A DNA stretch of 34,262 bases from Chloroflexota bacterium (lineage in GTDB: Bacteria; Chloroflexota; UBA6077; SHYK01): NCBI GenBank assembly GCA_016844585.1, contig JAERMM010000003.1, forward strand, positions 1-34,262, written 5' to 3'. How positions within the stretch are numbered: position 1 is the first letter of the stretch; every line of letters begins with the position of its first letter. The notes under the pieces were generated by a model, which ran no database searches, was not told the DNA's origin, and was given only the letters and a program-made list of their open reading frames with translations. Both the position numbers and the translations under genes were made by a program. Below are positions 8,511 to 16,715 of the stretch, piece by piece.

Positions 8511-9548
8511 CTAAACCTCTAGCCCTCGGCCGAGCTCACGCGCTCGCTTGATCACGAGCGATTCGGTGACGATGTCCGCCAGCGCGGGCGCTCCGTTGTT
8601 CTTGTAGAGCGTGATCTGTGAATCGCTCGTGCGGCCAGGCGTTTTCCCCAGAAGCAGATCCGGCAATTCGTGCACCCGGTCCCATGTCAGCACGCCGCGC
8701 TGAATCGGGTCGATCATGTCCCCCTGCAGGTCATTCCGCGCCTCTTCTTTTGAATTGATGTAGATCAAGTCCGACCGAGTGATCACGTCATCGTCCAGAT
8801 CGCGCACCAGGGGATCGAGCGGGCGGCCTTCTCCGTCTTGCCGTGTGGTCCCACCGTAGCAGGACGTCACGTGTTGGCCGGGCTCCAGCCACTCGCCGTG
8901 GAGTGATGGCGTTTTCGGCCCGCCGGTCGCCACCAGAACGATGTCGACCCCCTGAACTGCCGATCGACCGTCACTCACCGCCTTGACAGGAAATCCCAGG
9001 GCCTCGGACATTTGCCTGGCATACGCTTCGCGGTGGTCCGGATTGGGGCTGTAGACCTTGACGCTCTGAATGTCGCGGATCGCAGCCATCGCAAACAGGT
9101 GCGTTCGGGCCTGTCGACCGCTGCCAAGCACACCGATGGTGTGGGCGTTGGCGCGGGCGAGCCGCTTCGTGCCCACGGCACTGGTGGCCGACGTCCGTAT
9201 GTCGGAGCCACCCTTTTCGTACGGTGGGCCCACGATCTGCTCCAGGACGATCGCGTCCAGCAGCCCGGTATCGAGGTCCCAGTTGAAGCTTCCCGCATGG
9301 TATTTCCCGCCAACCAGGGGCGCCCCCGTCAGTCGCGTATTCCGAGTGTGGCCGTACACGCCGGTCCGATGCAAGAACGGCACGGTTGCTTGATGCACGG
9401 CAAGGCGCCGAGCGTCAGGCATCACGTGTCGAGGCGCGTTGATCGTCGGGTCCTCACCCCACTCGGTATATGCCTGCTCCAGCGCGTCGATCAGGTCCGC
9501 TATGTCGAGGATCCCCGTGTGGTCCTGCGGTCGCAACAAGAGAGTCAT
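8511..9548 (-). CDS. Ornithine cyclodeaminase/mu-crystallin family protein (paralog 2)
   Basis: 345 residues from ATG at 9548 (MTLLLRPQDHTGI), preceded by GAGGGGGAG. The frame extends to 9605, but that stretch covers the operator, so the internal ATG is preferred. The Rossmann motif is GVLGSGRQARTHL, with GTKRLARANA just before it. It is more distant from paralogs 1 and 3 than they are from each other, so probably a different substrate. A palindrome and -10-like box lie just upstream (9569-9610), suggesting repressor control. About 105 bp covering this gene's promoter, operator and first 13 codons recur at 17047-17150 as a stub. Confidence 0.88.
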   Translation of the reverse strand: MTLLLRPQDHTGILDIADLIDALEQAYTEWGEDPTINAPRHVMPDARRLAVHQATVPFLHRTGVYGHTRNTRLTGAPLVGGKYHAGSFNWDLDTGLLDAIVLEQIVGPPYEKGGSDIRTSATSAVGTKRLARANAHTIGVLGSGRQARTHLFAMAAIRDIQSVKVYSPNPDHREAYARQMSEALGFPVKAVSDGRSAVQGVDIVLVATGGPKTPSLHGEWLEPGQHVTSCYGGTTRQDGEGRPLDPLVRDLDDDVITRSDLIYINSKEEARNDLQGDMIDPIQRGVLTWDRVHELPDLLLGKTPGRTSDSQITLYKNNGAPALADIVTESLVIKRARELGRGLEV

Positions 9549-9568
9549 CCGTCGCTCCCCCTCAGCTT

Positions 9569-9611
9569 GACCGACCCCTTGGTCGGTCCCTTGACGCGAC
9601 GGCAATCATAC
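9569..9611 (-). promoter_or_regulatory. Promoter and palindromic operator of cyclodeaminase paralog 2
   Basis: A perfect 8-bp inverted repeat GACCGACC (9569-9576), 4-nt spacer, GGTCGGTC (9581-9588) lies 20 bp upstream of the ATG. On the minus strand, TATGAT (9610-9605) is a -10-like box, so the palindrome would sit just after the transcription start, as expected for a repressor site. The dyad layout is typical of TetR-type operators, but no TetR gene is seen in the window. Both elements are retained in the second copy at 17108-17149. Confidence 0.5.
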
Positions 9612-9869
9612 CCCCGCAGCCCGCTCATTCGGCTTGGCGGAAATGAAGACCCGCACCGTGATCAAGAATCGCTGCCCGCTCAGCGGGACATAGAACATGC
9701 GTTGCTCGGGTTGGCCGCGGCGACGGAGCCCAAATACTGGCGGAGTCTAATCCTCCACAGGAGTGCCGCCGTCTAAAGACCGATAGAATTCCAGCGTCGA
9801 ACTCATTGCAGGGCGATCATAGCATTGCCGAGAGGTCCGCTAGCCAATGCGAGACGGACCCCAGAGTCG

Positions 9870-10453
9870 TCACGTCCGTTTCACCATCAGAACTCCGCCT
9901 CCATCCGCGGAATATGGCCCGCCCAACCGGACGGTGACGCGTGTCCCGCCGTCGCCTCCTTCGATCGCTACGTCGTAAGCCCCGCCCGGCGCCAGTCCCG
10001 TGATGAGGTGCCGCGACGCGTCGGTCGGCGCCGTGTAGCTGAGGCCACTAAAGGTCGCACCGAGACTGACAGGAAACAGCACCACGGCCTGGTTGACTGC
10101 GGCGCCGGCGAACGGCGTGCCACTGCTGCTCTCGATCAGCGTCACTCCATCCGGTGAGCTTCCCGGATCGAGGCCCTGAAGGACGTGGAGGAAACGACCG
10201 TCGGCCGGGTTGGATGCCGATTCGACGCGTAGGCGGTACCGCATCGGCTCCTCCTCTGCGACTCCTTCGTCAGCCACTCGCCGCGCCGGTAGAACTCGAA
10301 TTGGTTGCCGTCGCCGTGCTGGTGGTCGATTGTGATCCACCCGATGCTATAGGTGAACCAGGTCGCGTCCTCACCCCAACCCGTGCGAGAGAGGATGCGC
10401 GTAGGTTCTCCCGAATCCATCGGAGGAACACCTAGCCGTAATCGATGCTGCAT
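9870..10453 (-). pseudogene. Heparinase II/III-like protein, C-terminal remnant with internal deletion/frameshift
   Basis: Two minus-strand frames form one degraded gene. The upstream frame (from 10453) contains DHQHGDGNQFEFYRRGEWL, matching the DHQ..D..NF..YR(K/R)GEWLTK motif of heparinase II/III-type and related polysaccharide-lyase proteins. Near 10255 the similarity passes to another frame that reads NPADGRFLHVLQ and ends at 9870, resembling the C-terminal beta domain. The N-terminal domain and the usual segment between these parts are missing. A good ribosome-binding site (GAGGAGGAG) precedes the ATG at 10244, so a 124-residue fragment could still be translated, but a function is doubtful. 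Assignment rests on motif recall only. Confidence 0.55.
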
Positions 10454-11053
10454 GCCCCCTCCCGGTCCTAGCTCGCGCTGAGTATTACATGCCGTTGACG
10501 GGGGGCTTCAACTCGTGCCGGCGCGAGAGTCACGGCGAGCGGCGACGAACGCTTTGGCCCGCGCGCTCAGAAGCCTAGGAGTTGCGTGCCATTCATATGC
10601 TCAGCACGGTGGCCAGCCGGAAGCTTTGCCGCATGCTGCGTACGGCTCAGGCTAACGAGAACCACTGCGCGTTCCCAGGCTACGCCTGGGCCTAAGGCGG
10701 ATCCGGGCGCAGCCTGCTATCCTGTTTTCAGGCCGTTGATTCGGCTACTTGGGTATCCCAGGAGCGAGTGCGATGCCTTCTCAGAAGATCCTGACAAGTA
10801 CCCATTCAGCGAGCGTTACGGATGGCTTTTCTTCCGATGAAGAAGTTCGATCTCGCGGAGCTGCAACGGGCCTACGCCGCGGCGGGAGCGACACACTGAG
10901 AATCACTATCCCATGACGGCTTCGACGCCCCTGGCCGCGAAGCCGTTCGCCCTTAAGACCTGTTCTACGGCTTCCCGTATCAAGCCTACGCAGCCAAACC
11001 CCCAGATGTCCTGTGATCCCATCTCGGTAAAGAGCACGGCTAGAAAACACCCC
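10454..11053. other. Gene-poor stretch with hairpin and VOC remnant
   Basis: About 600 bp without an intact gene. A 7-bp-stem hairpin (CCCAGGC, loop TAC, GCCTGGG; 10674-10690) has no following T run. A decayed VOC-protein tail lies at 10772-10899. No promoter or RNA gene is recognised. Confidence 0.6.
10772..10899 (+). pseudogene. Remnant of a PhnB/VOC-family protein C-terminus
   Basis: One frame reads DPDKYPFSERYGWL (like the ..YGW..D..G.SWQL region of PhnB/3-demethylubiquinone-type VOC proteins) and stops at 10840. An overlapping frame from 10837 reads MKKFDLAELQRAYAAAG and stops at 10899, resembling the C-terminal MKKxDIAxLxxAY signature of the same proteins. The two halves are adjacent and out of frame, with the intervening part missing. 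Too short to be functional. Confidence 0.5.
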
Positions 11054-11413
11054 CTAGGGAGCGCCCGTCGCGGCCAATGCAGCGAGTTCGCTCTCGTGAA
11101 TTCCGATGGCCTCGTCCAGACGGGTTAGCGCGAGGATCTCGCGGTAGTGGTCATCCAGGCCATAGGCGAGGAGACGTTGCTGCTTGCGGTTGACACGGAT
11201 AAGCAACGTTACCAGCAGCCCGATGCCGCCGCTGTTCATGTACTCGAGCCCCCCGAAGTTCAGAATGATGGCCCGAGTCAGGTTGCCGCTGGCCTCAGTG
11301 TAGGCGTCCATCAGCGTCCGCTCGCAGGCGGCTGTGAGGACGCCCTCGATGTCTACAATGCTGGCCCCGTCGTCCACCTTTCGCACGTGCATCACGATTT
11401 TCGTTTCGGCCAC
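11054..11413 (-). CDS. STAS-domain anti-sigma factor antagonist (RsbV/SpoIIAA type)
   Basis: 119 residues, one STAS domain. The phosphorylatable serine lies in EYMNSGGIGLLV, the position of SpoIIAA/RsbV DSSG. In partner switching, the unphosphorylated protein binds the anti-sigma kinase and frees the sigma factor. The start is GTG at 11413, with GGGGAG about 10 nt upstream. It is the last gene of a minus-strand Rsb operon, about 100 bp after the other STAS gene. The paired STAS genes share the (E/N)YMNS-(G/T)GI core and a late (D/E)HxREI-(L/F) motif, so they are probably an old duplication. The target sigma factor is not in the window. Confidence 0.9.
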   Translation of the reverse strand: MAETKIVMHVRKVDDGASIVDIEGVLTAACERTLMDAYTEASGNLTRAIILNFGGLEYMNSGGIGLLVTLLIRVNRKQQRLLAYGLDDHYREILALTRLDEAIGIHESELAALAATGAP

Positions 11414-11515
11414 GACATACTCCCCAAGACTGCGGGCTTAGCTCTCGTCCGCATCTGAATCCTGTACTAGCTCCCGGATCGCCGTTAGCCTGGACCGCCA
11501 TCGCTGATCGGCGGA

Positions 11516-11869
11516 TCAGTGGCCGGCGCTTGCTATGGCGCTGGCCTCATTCTCATACACGCCCATGTAGTCGACGAGGCGGGTGATTTCGAAGATCTCG
11601 CGGAAATGGTCGCTAAGCTCGCATACTGCGATCGTGCGCCCCTCTTTGCGAGCGCGGGCCAGCACCCCGACGATCAATGCGATGCCAGTGCTGTTCATGT
11701 AATTCACGCGCTCGAAGTTCATGAGGATTGTCGATGGACGGCTCTGGGACGCCTCGGCGTAGGCCCCGGTGAGAGAGCCCTCCGCCCGCGCATCGATGTC
11801 GCCGACAAAGTCTAGAACAGCAACACCGTCTCGAAGCCGCGTGCTTGCCTCGAAGCTATTGCCCGTCAC
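11516..11869 (-). CDS. STAS-domain anti-sigma factor antagonist (RsbV type)
   Basis: 117 residues, one STAS domain with the phospho-acceptor region NYMNSTGIALIV. The GTG start at 11869 lies inside the end of the anti-sigma kinase gene (14-bp overlap, different frame), an arrangement expected for translational coupling between kinase and its antagonist. It is likely the direct substrate of that kinase and of the PP2C phosphatase encoded upstream. The second STAS gene downstream may tune or duplicate the response. Confidence 0.9.
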   Translation of the reverse strand: MTGNSFEASTRLRDGVAVLDFVGDIDARAEGSLTGAYAEASQSRPSTILMNFERVNYMNSTGIALIVGVLARARKEGRTIAVCELSDHFREIFEITRLVDYMGVYENEASAIASAGH

Positions 11870-12386
11870 TTGCCGCGCCTTCCAGGTGAAGCGAGAGTCG
11901 CAAGACGTGGTGCAGCTCGTCGCCGCCTACCTCCATTTCGTCCACAAGGTTCTTGATGAGGAACAGCCCCCAACCTCGGGGACGATCCAATTCTGCGAGT
12001 TTGGCCTCCAGATCCGGGGTTGTCACGTCCGGGATCGGTCGGTGGCCGCCCTGATCGACGATTTGCACGGTGAGTCGCCCTTCTGATGCCAGCACCTGTA
12101 TCTCGACCGGCAGCTCTGCCCGGTTCTGGTTGCCGTGCTCGATTGCGTTCATCGTCGCCTCTGCCACGGCGGTCCCCAGCCGCTTGATGGTGCGCTGTGG
12201 CAATGCCAGCTCCTGTACGGCGTCGGTTACCTGCTGCATCGCGAGGCGCTCATTGCCAGGCTCGCTGGAGATGCTGAAATGGGCGAGTACCCGCTCTTCT
12301 CCCTTTGGCGCTGCATCGCCGCCTTCCACCTGACGCATCGCTCCCCCCGCCTGCTCGTGACTGCCGTCATAGTCGGCCTGACGCAT
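11856..12386 (-). CDS. RsbW/SpoIIAB-type anti-sigma factor serine kinase
   Basis: 176 residues from the ATG at 12386. The HATPase domain has an N-box (AVAEATMNAIEHGNQ), G1 box (VDQGG) and G2 box (RGWGLFLIKNLVDEM). Such kinases hold a sigma factor and phosphorylate the STAS antagonist. The first 16 codons arise from the 48-bp tandem duplication at 12330-12425. A second ATG at 12338, preceded by a G-rich site (GGGGGGAG), would give a 160-residue protein without this extension and is the ancestral start. Start choice is therefore ambiguous. The gene follows the phosphatase stop by 3 bp and overlaps the next STAS gene. Confidence 0.9.
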   Translation of the reverse strand: MRQADYDGSHEQAGGAMRQVEGGDAAPKGEERVLAHFSISSEPGNERLAMQQVTDAVQELALPQRTIKRLGTAVAEATMNAIEHGNQNRAELPVEIQVLASEGRLTVQIVDQGGHRPIPDVTTPDLEAKLAELDRPRGWGLFLIKNLVDEMEVGGDELHHVLRLSLHLEGAASDGQ

Positions 12387-12425
12387 CGTTCACCCCACCC
12401 GCTCGTGACTGCCGTCATAGTCGGC
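12330..12425. repeat. 48-bp imperfect tandem duplication at the rsbU-rsbW junction
   Basis: Unit 1 (12330-12377) and unit 2 (12378-12425) are nearly identical apart from a few substitutions. The period of 48 bp is 16 codons, so frames are preserved. It encodes ADYDGSHE at both the C-terminus of the phosphatase and the N-terminus of the kinase. Confidence 0.92.
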
Positions 12426-13484
12426 GCCGTCAGGCGCCCGCTCAAGGGTCACCAGCGTAACGTCGTCCTCCTGCTCGCCTGCTCGGGCGAATCGCCCAAG
12501 CTCCGCCAGGAGTTGTGAGATAAGCTCCGCACCGCCCGAACCCGATGCCACGAGCGCTCGGAGGCGCGGCATGCCGAACATCTGCCCCTCCACGTCGTGG
12601 GCTTCGGCCAGACCATCGCTGTGGAACAGAACACTCGCGCCGGGTACCACTTCGACTTCCTTTTCGTCGTAACCCATGTCAGGCAGGAGCCCGAGGGGCA
12701 TCCCACAGGCCCGCAGCTCAACGACGCCCGTCTCCGTCCGTAGATAGGGCAGGCTCTGGCCGGCGTTGGCATAACGCAGCCGCGCGCTGACGGGGTCCAG
12801 CACGGCATAGAAGCAGGTGACGAACATGTTCCGCGGCATGTCGGGGCAGAGCACCTCGTTCGCCCGCCGCAGCACCTCGCCCGGGGCCATGAGCCGTTGA
12901 GCTGACGCCCGCAACACGGCCCGGGTGGCCGACATCAGCAGCGCTGCTGGAACGCCCTTACCCGACACGTCTCCGAGCACGATGCCCAGACAGCCCTCGG
13001 GGAGCTCGATGAAATCGTAGAAGTCTCCGCCAACCTCGCGCGCTGGCTGGTAGCGGGCGGCGAGTTGCCACCCTATCAACTCCGGCACGTGTTTGGGAAG
13101 GAAGTTCTGCTGGATCAGGCGGGCAACCTCCAACTCCTGAGCGATGCGCTCCCTTGCCCGTGCCTCGGCCTCCTGCGCCCGCACGAGCAGTGCGACACGG
13201 ACCGCCGGGGCGGCCTGGGTGGCCAGCCGCTCCAGTAGTGTCCGATCGTCGGTTGAGTAGTCCTGCTCGCTCATTCTTGGGCCCAGGTTGAGGAGGCCAA
13301 CGAGCTCGCCCTGGTTCACCAGCGGCACCACGAGCTTGATCCCACTGGCTTTCAGCGCCGCTACGGCCGGCGAGTCAAAATTCAGTGCATCGACCTCGGC
13401 TGGCCCCCGCGCGCTTGCGAAATAGGCAAGAATCGGGTCATCCGGGCCGATGTCGAGGGGCGGCATGCCCGCGTCGTTAAGCAC
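12390..13484 (-). CDS. RsbU-type PP2C (SpoIIE) phosphatase with partial GAF domain
   Basis: 364 residues. Residues about 1-110 are the C-terminal part of a GAF domain (LVVPLVNQGELVGLLNLGPR). A coiled stretch rich in Ala/Arg/Glu follows, then the SpoIIE phosphatase with metal-binding Asp motifs GGDFYDF, GDVSGKG, HSDGL and EQEDDVTLV. It would dephosphorylate the STAS antagonist under stress. The GTG start at 13484 is preceded by AGGAGG, which overlaps the TGA of the upstream membrane gene. Both genes are in the same frame with only that TGA and five codons between them. Related proteins carry membrane, GAF and PP2C parts in one chain, so this may be half of a split or interrupted gene. Confidence 0.88.
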   Translation of the reverse strand: MLNDAGMPPLDIGPDDPILAYFASARGPAEVDALNFDSPAVAALKASGIKLVVPLVNQGELVGLLNLGPRMSEQDYSTDDRTLLERLATQAAPAVRVALLVRAQEAEARARERIAQELEVARLIQQNFLPKHVPELIGWQLAARYQPAREVGGDFYDFIELPEGCLGIVLGDVSGKGVPAALLMSATRAVLRASAQRLMAPGEVLRRANEVLCPDMPRNMFVTCFYAVLDPVSARLRYANAGQSLPYLRTETGVVELRACGMPLGLLPDMGYDEKEVEVVPGASVLFHSDGLAEAHDVEGQMFGMPRLRALVASGSGGAELISQLLAELGRFARAGEQEDDVTLVTLERAPDGADYDGSHERVG

Positions 13485-13499
13485 CCCTGGCGCCCCTCC

Positions 13500-14960
13500 T
13501 CATTTCTTGAGCCATACGGATACATGGGTCGGCTGCATAGTCTCGCCCACGGCCGCGCGTAACTCGCTCGCCAGAGAGTCGAGGTCAACCTGCTCACGCA
13601 AGCGTGCGCTGAACGCTTCCAAAGTTCGGGCTGCATCGTACTTTCGGCGGTAGAAGCGTCGATCTACCTGGTCTTGTACACGGGCGCGGAGAGGCTGGAA
13701 GGCAGCCGTCACGACGAGGGCAGCCAGCACCGGGGCGAGGCCCGACTCCTGGCCGGTGGCTGCCACCAGCAGGCGCTGTCCGAGCAGGCTCAACGCCACG
13801 AAAAGCCCGCCCAGCAGCGCAGTCAACGTGCCGTAGACCAGCGTGCGGTTGATGAGCAGGTCGATGTCGAAGAGGCGATGCCGCACGATGGCGATGAACA
13901 GCGAGACGGGGATGATTGCGAAGAGCGGTGGGAAAAGGCGCAGCGCCACATCGAGACGACCCGACAGCCCCGTCTGAGGCGCCATGCCCTGCAATGGCCC
14001 CCCCAACGCCAGCACGACGAACGCGACAGCCACCAGGGCTGCAACCCCCAACGCGAGCAGCAAGAACTTTGTCTGCTGCCGCTCCTGGGCGGTAGCCACC
14101 GTGCGGTACCGGTATACCTGTGCGCTGACGCCCACGATGGGTATCAGGACGCCGTACATCAAGACCAGGAACCACAGCTCCGGGTCGAGGGTCAGGGCGA
14201 CTCCGGTATTGGCCAGATCCATGTTGAACTTGACGTCTTCCAGAGTAAAGCCCGCCCCAAACACGTACGTCGTTGCCCAGTCCCATTTGCCGGCGGCCTG
14301 GGCAAAGAGGTACGGCGTGAGCGGGTACCCGCCATACGCATTCCAGCCAGCGAGCATCTCGGGAACGTCGATGACACCCTTGAGGAGGCTCAACACTTGC
14401 CCCCCGACCGACGACATCACGATCTCCACCCCAGCGTAGGCGTACATGCCGATCAGAGGCCACTTCGCCCAATGCGGAACGAGCTTGCCGTTGGGGAACA
14501 GCAGCAGCGCGTGCACGTAGGTGACCCCGGAGAAGGCGTGGATGACGAAATGGACCTGGGTAATGAAGGCGAGCGCGGTAAAGGTCGTGAGCAGGACCAC
14601 GTGGCTCTGGAAGTTGAAGGCCGTGGCCGCCCCGACCATGCCCAGCCCGAGTAGCCGGGCGACCCAGTTGTCGGGCCGCCGCCATACGAGGAACACGCCG
14701 AAGCCCAGATTCAGTGCGCTGAGCAGGTAGTCGAACGTGAGCTGCAGCGGGTCGCCGGAGATGTGGGCGTGGGATGCCTGCTGGGCCCCGGTAAACGCCT
14801 GCTGGAGTGCGCCTTGGTTCCCAGCGAGGGCGTCGACGGCGCCGTGAAGCGGCAGGCCGGGGCCTGCCAGCCCGGAAGCCAGGCCCAACAGCACGAGCAG
14901 GACGGTCGCGGTCGTGTACAGCGCGAAGAAGGCCAGAAATAGGGCGTTAGGTGGGAGCAA
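13500..14960 (-). CDS. Polytopic membrane sensor module ending in a partial GAF domain
   Basis: 486 residues. Many hydrophobic segments (roughly eight or nine) fill the first ~400 residues, with a probable extracytoplasmic section between the first two. The tail has the juxtamembrane motif RRFYRRKYDAARTLEAFSAR followed by the first part of a GAF domain (QVDLDSLASELRAAV, then HVSVWLKK) and then TGA. This tail normally runs on into a kinase or phosphatase. Here the rest of the GAF domain is in the next gene, in the same frame. The start is uncertain: TTG at 14960 has no ribosome-binding site, whereas AAGGAGGG lies near 15000 with no standard start codon close behind it in this frame. It presumably senses an envelope signal for the Rsb pathway. 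Confidence 0.8.
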   Translation of the reverse strand: MLPPNALFLAFFALYTTATVLLVLLGLASGLAGPGLPLHGAVDALAGNQGALQQAFTGAQQASHAHISGDPLQLTFDYLLSALNLGFGVFLVWRRPDNWVARLLGLGMVGAATAFNFQSHVVLLTTFTALAFITQVHFVIHAFSGVTYVHALLLFPNGKLVPHWAKWPLIGMYAYAGVEIVMSSVGGQVLSLLKGVIDVPEMLAGWNAYGGYPLTPYLFAQAAGKWDWATTYVFGAGFTLEDVKFNMDLANTGVALTLDPELWFLVLMYGVLIPIVGVSAQVYRYRTVATAQERQQTKFLLLALGVAALVAVAFVVLALGGPLQGMAPQTGLSGRLDVALRLFPPLFAIIPVSLFIAIVRHRLFDIDLLINRTLVYGTLTALLGGLFVALSLLGQRLLVAATGQESGLAPVLAALVVTAAFQPLRARVQDQVDRRFYRRKYDAARTLEAFSARLREQVDLDSLASELRAAVGETMQPTHVSVWLKK

Positions 14961-15228
14961 CCGGTGCCCGATGACACGCTGGGCTATCGTAGAGCCACCC
15001 TCCTTCTGGAGCCGGCGCAGGCGAGGTCGGGACGAACGGCGCCAACCTGAATCGAAAGACGACGTTCGAGGCTGGGCTCACGGCCAGACGAGGCCATCAT
15101 AACAGGCGCGGCGCAGCCAGTATAAGTCCCGAGAGCAACGCGAAGATGTGAGGCAGCGCGGGCTGTTTGACCGACGAGGCATTGGCCGTTATCATCGCCA
15201 ACGCCCATGCGGGACAGAGCATCGCCCT

Positions 15229-16578
15229 GTGGGGCTCCGGTGTGGCGCGCCTAGGAAGCGGAGGGTCCCAACGGCAGGGAATCCCGGCTCCGACCTGAGT
15301 CTTTCGGGCATTACGGAAGGGATCGACGCGCCCGAATCCCCGATCGTCGTCGAGCATCGCGGTCAGCTCATTTACCTCCTCCGCGAGGCAGCCGAGCTCG
15401 AGCACGCGATCATGTGCCAGTACCTCTTCGCAGCGTTCACCATGAAACAGAGCACGGACGAAGGCCTGACGGACCCCCAGATGGAGGCCGTCAACCGGTG
15501 GCGCAAGGTCATCCTGGGTGTTGCGCGCCAGGAAATGCTCCATCTCGCGCTGGTCCAGAACTTGCTGACGGCGATCGGGGCCGGCCCGCACTTGACCCGC
15601 CCGAACATCCCCAGTCCTGCCGGGTACTTCCCACAGGGTGTTCAGATGGCGCTCATTCCCTTCGGCGAGCGGGCCCTCCGTCATTTCATGTTCCTCGAGC
15701 GGCCCGAGGGGATGCCGCTGGCGGACGCGGAGGGGCTAGCGACCGAGACTCGCAGGCGACCGCTTCTCGGTGACGAGGACATCGTGCCACGCGCCCAGGA
15801 CTATGCGACCGTTGGGCATCTGTACCGTGCGATCGACATCGGCTTCGGATGGCTGACCGCCATGCTCGGCGCGGACCGCCTGTTCGTGGGCCCTGCTTCG
15901 GGGCAGGCGACGCAGAAATATTTTGGCTGGCCGCAGCTCGTCCAGGTGGTGGATCTCAACTCCGCTCACCGGGCGGTCGACACGATTGTCGAGCAGGGGG
16001 AGGGCGTCCGGGGAGACTGGCAGGTAGCGCACTTCGGGCGCTTCCGAGATGTGTTCGACGAGTTCATGGCCCTGCGGCAGCAGGATCCTGGATTCGATCC
16101 CACCCGCCCGGTGATCGCGGGTCTCGTCCGTGAGCAGAGCGGAGCGGACCTGCCTATCATCAGCGATCCTGCCACCGGCCAGATTGCCGACCTGTTCAAT
16201 GTTGCCAACGAGATCGTCCTGATGGGTCTTACGCGCTTTTTCGCCCACACCGACGAATCCGGGGAGCAGCTGGACGCGCTAGTGGGTCTCTCGGTCGGAA
16301 TGATGTTCGACGCCATCAAGCCTCTGGGGGATCTTCTTACGCGGCTACCGTTCGGTCCCTCACACCCGGGCTCCAGCGCGGGCCCGACCTTCGAGTTGTT
16401 CTATCAAAGCGGATACTTCCTTCCCCATCGTGGCGCGGCGTGGCTGCTTATGGAGGAGCGCCTCCGTCAGGCTGTGGAGTTTGCGCGAAAGATCGAGTCA
16501 TCCTTTGCCGTTGGCATCTCCGGCGTCGCAAACGCCATGGAAAAGCACGCGGACGCCCTCGCCCAGGCAGCCACTTGA
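15229..16578 (+). CDS. Ferritin-like domain protein (VioB/RebD-associated family)
   Basis: About 449 residues. The domain near residues 45-240 has the pattern REAAELEHAIMCQYLFAAFT followed by VARQEMLHLALVQNLLTAIG, the paired E..H helices of the ferritin-like fold found at the end of VioB and in stand-alone proteins. These carboxylate/His residues could hold a di-iron centre. VioB itself works in violacein-type iminophenylpyruvate dimerisation, but this protein lacks the large N-terminal part and no tryptophan-oxidase genes are near, so its reaction is unknown. The frame is open from 15148 (GTG), but the first residues are arginine-rich and non-coding in character. The GTG at 15229 is a compromise and the true start may be later. 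It is divergent from the Rsb operon. Confidence 0.75.
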   Translation: MGLRCGAPRKRRVPTAGNPGSDLSLSGITEGIDAPESPIVVEHRGQLIYLLREAAELEHAIMCQYLFAAFTMKQSTDEGLTDPQMEAVNRWRKVILGVARQEMLHLALVQNLLTAIGAGPHLTRPNIPSPAGYFPQGVQMALIPFGERALRHFMFLERPEGMPLADAEGLATETRRRPLLGDEDIVPRAQDYATVGHLYRAIDIGFGWLTAMLGADRLFVGPASGQATQKYFGWPQLVQVVDLNSAHRAVDTIVEQGEGVRGDWQVAHFGRFRDVFDEFMALRQQDPGFDPTRPVIAGLVREQSGADLPIISDPATGQIADLFNVANEIVLMGLTRFFAHTDESGEQLDALVGLSVGMMFDAIKPLGDLLTRLPFGPSHPGSSAGPTFELFYQSGYFLPHRGAAWLLMEERLRQAVEFARKIESSFAVGISGVANAMEKHADALAQAAT

Positions 16579-16599
16579 GCTTGTCTGTTACCCTGCGAG

Positions 16600-16712
16600 C
16601 TCGGCTCTTCAGCCTACGGAGGTGAGAAACTGGCGACGAATGAGGCCGCCATGCGACGACTCAGCCGGCACCCGATGCAGGTAACCCGAGGAGTCCGATT
16701 AGAAGAGCCGGG
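16600..16712 (+). ncRNA. Candidate structured RNA element (no known family)
   Basis: CGGCTCTTC (16602-16610) is perfectly complementary to GAAGAGCCG (16702-16710), extendable by one G-U and one C-G pair. Between them TGGCG/CGCCA and GACTC/GAGTC could form inner helices, giving a small multibranched fold. GATTAG near 16697 can alternatively pair with CTAATC near 16722, partly excluding the closing helix. No riboswitch consensus I know fits. It may be chance in GC-rich DNA. Confidence 0.2.
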
Positions 16713-16715
16713 AGG

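Noticed and set aside
9747-9806. Minus-strand 19-residue frame reading STLEFYRSLDGGTP, like a VOC N-terminus
   Set aside because: Too short to distinguish from chance; noted only as a possible further VOC fossil.
13500-13502. TGA read as tryptophan or selenocysteine (recoding) in the membrane-GAF-PP2C gene
   Set aside because: Several other genes in the window end normally at TGA, and no selenocysteine element is seen. A nonsense change or gene split is simpler.
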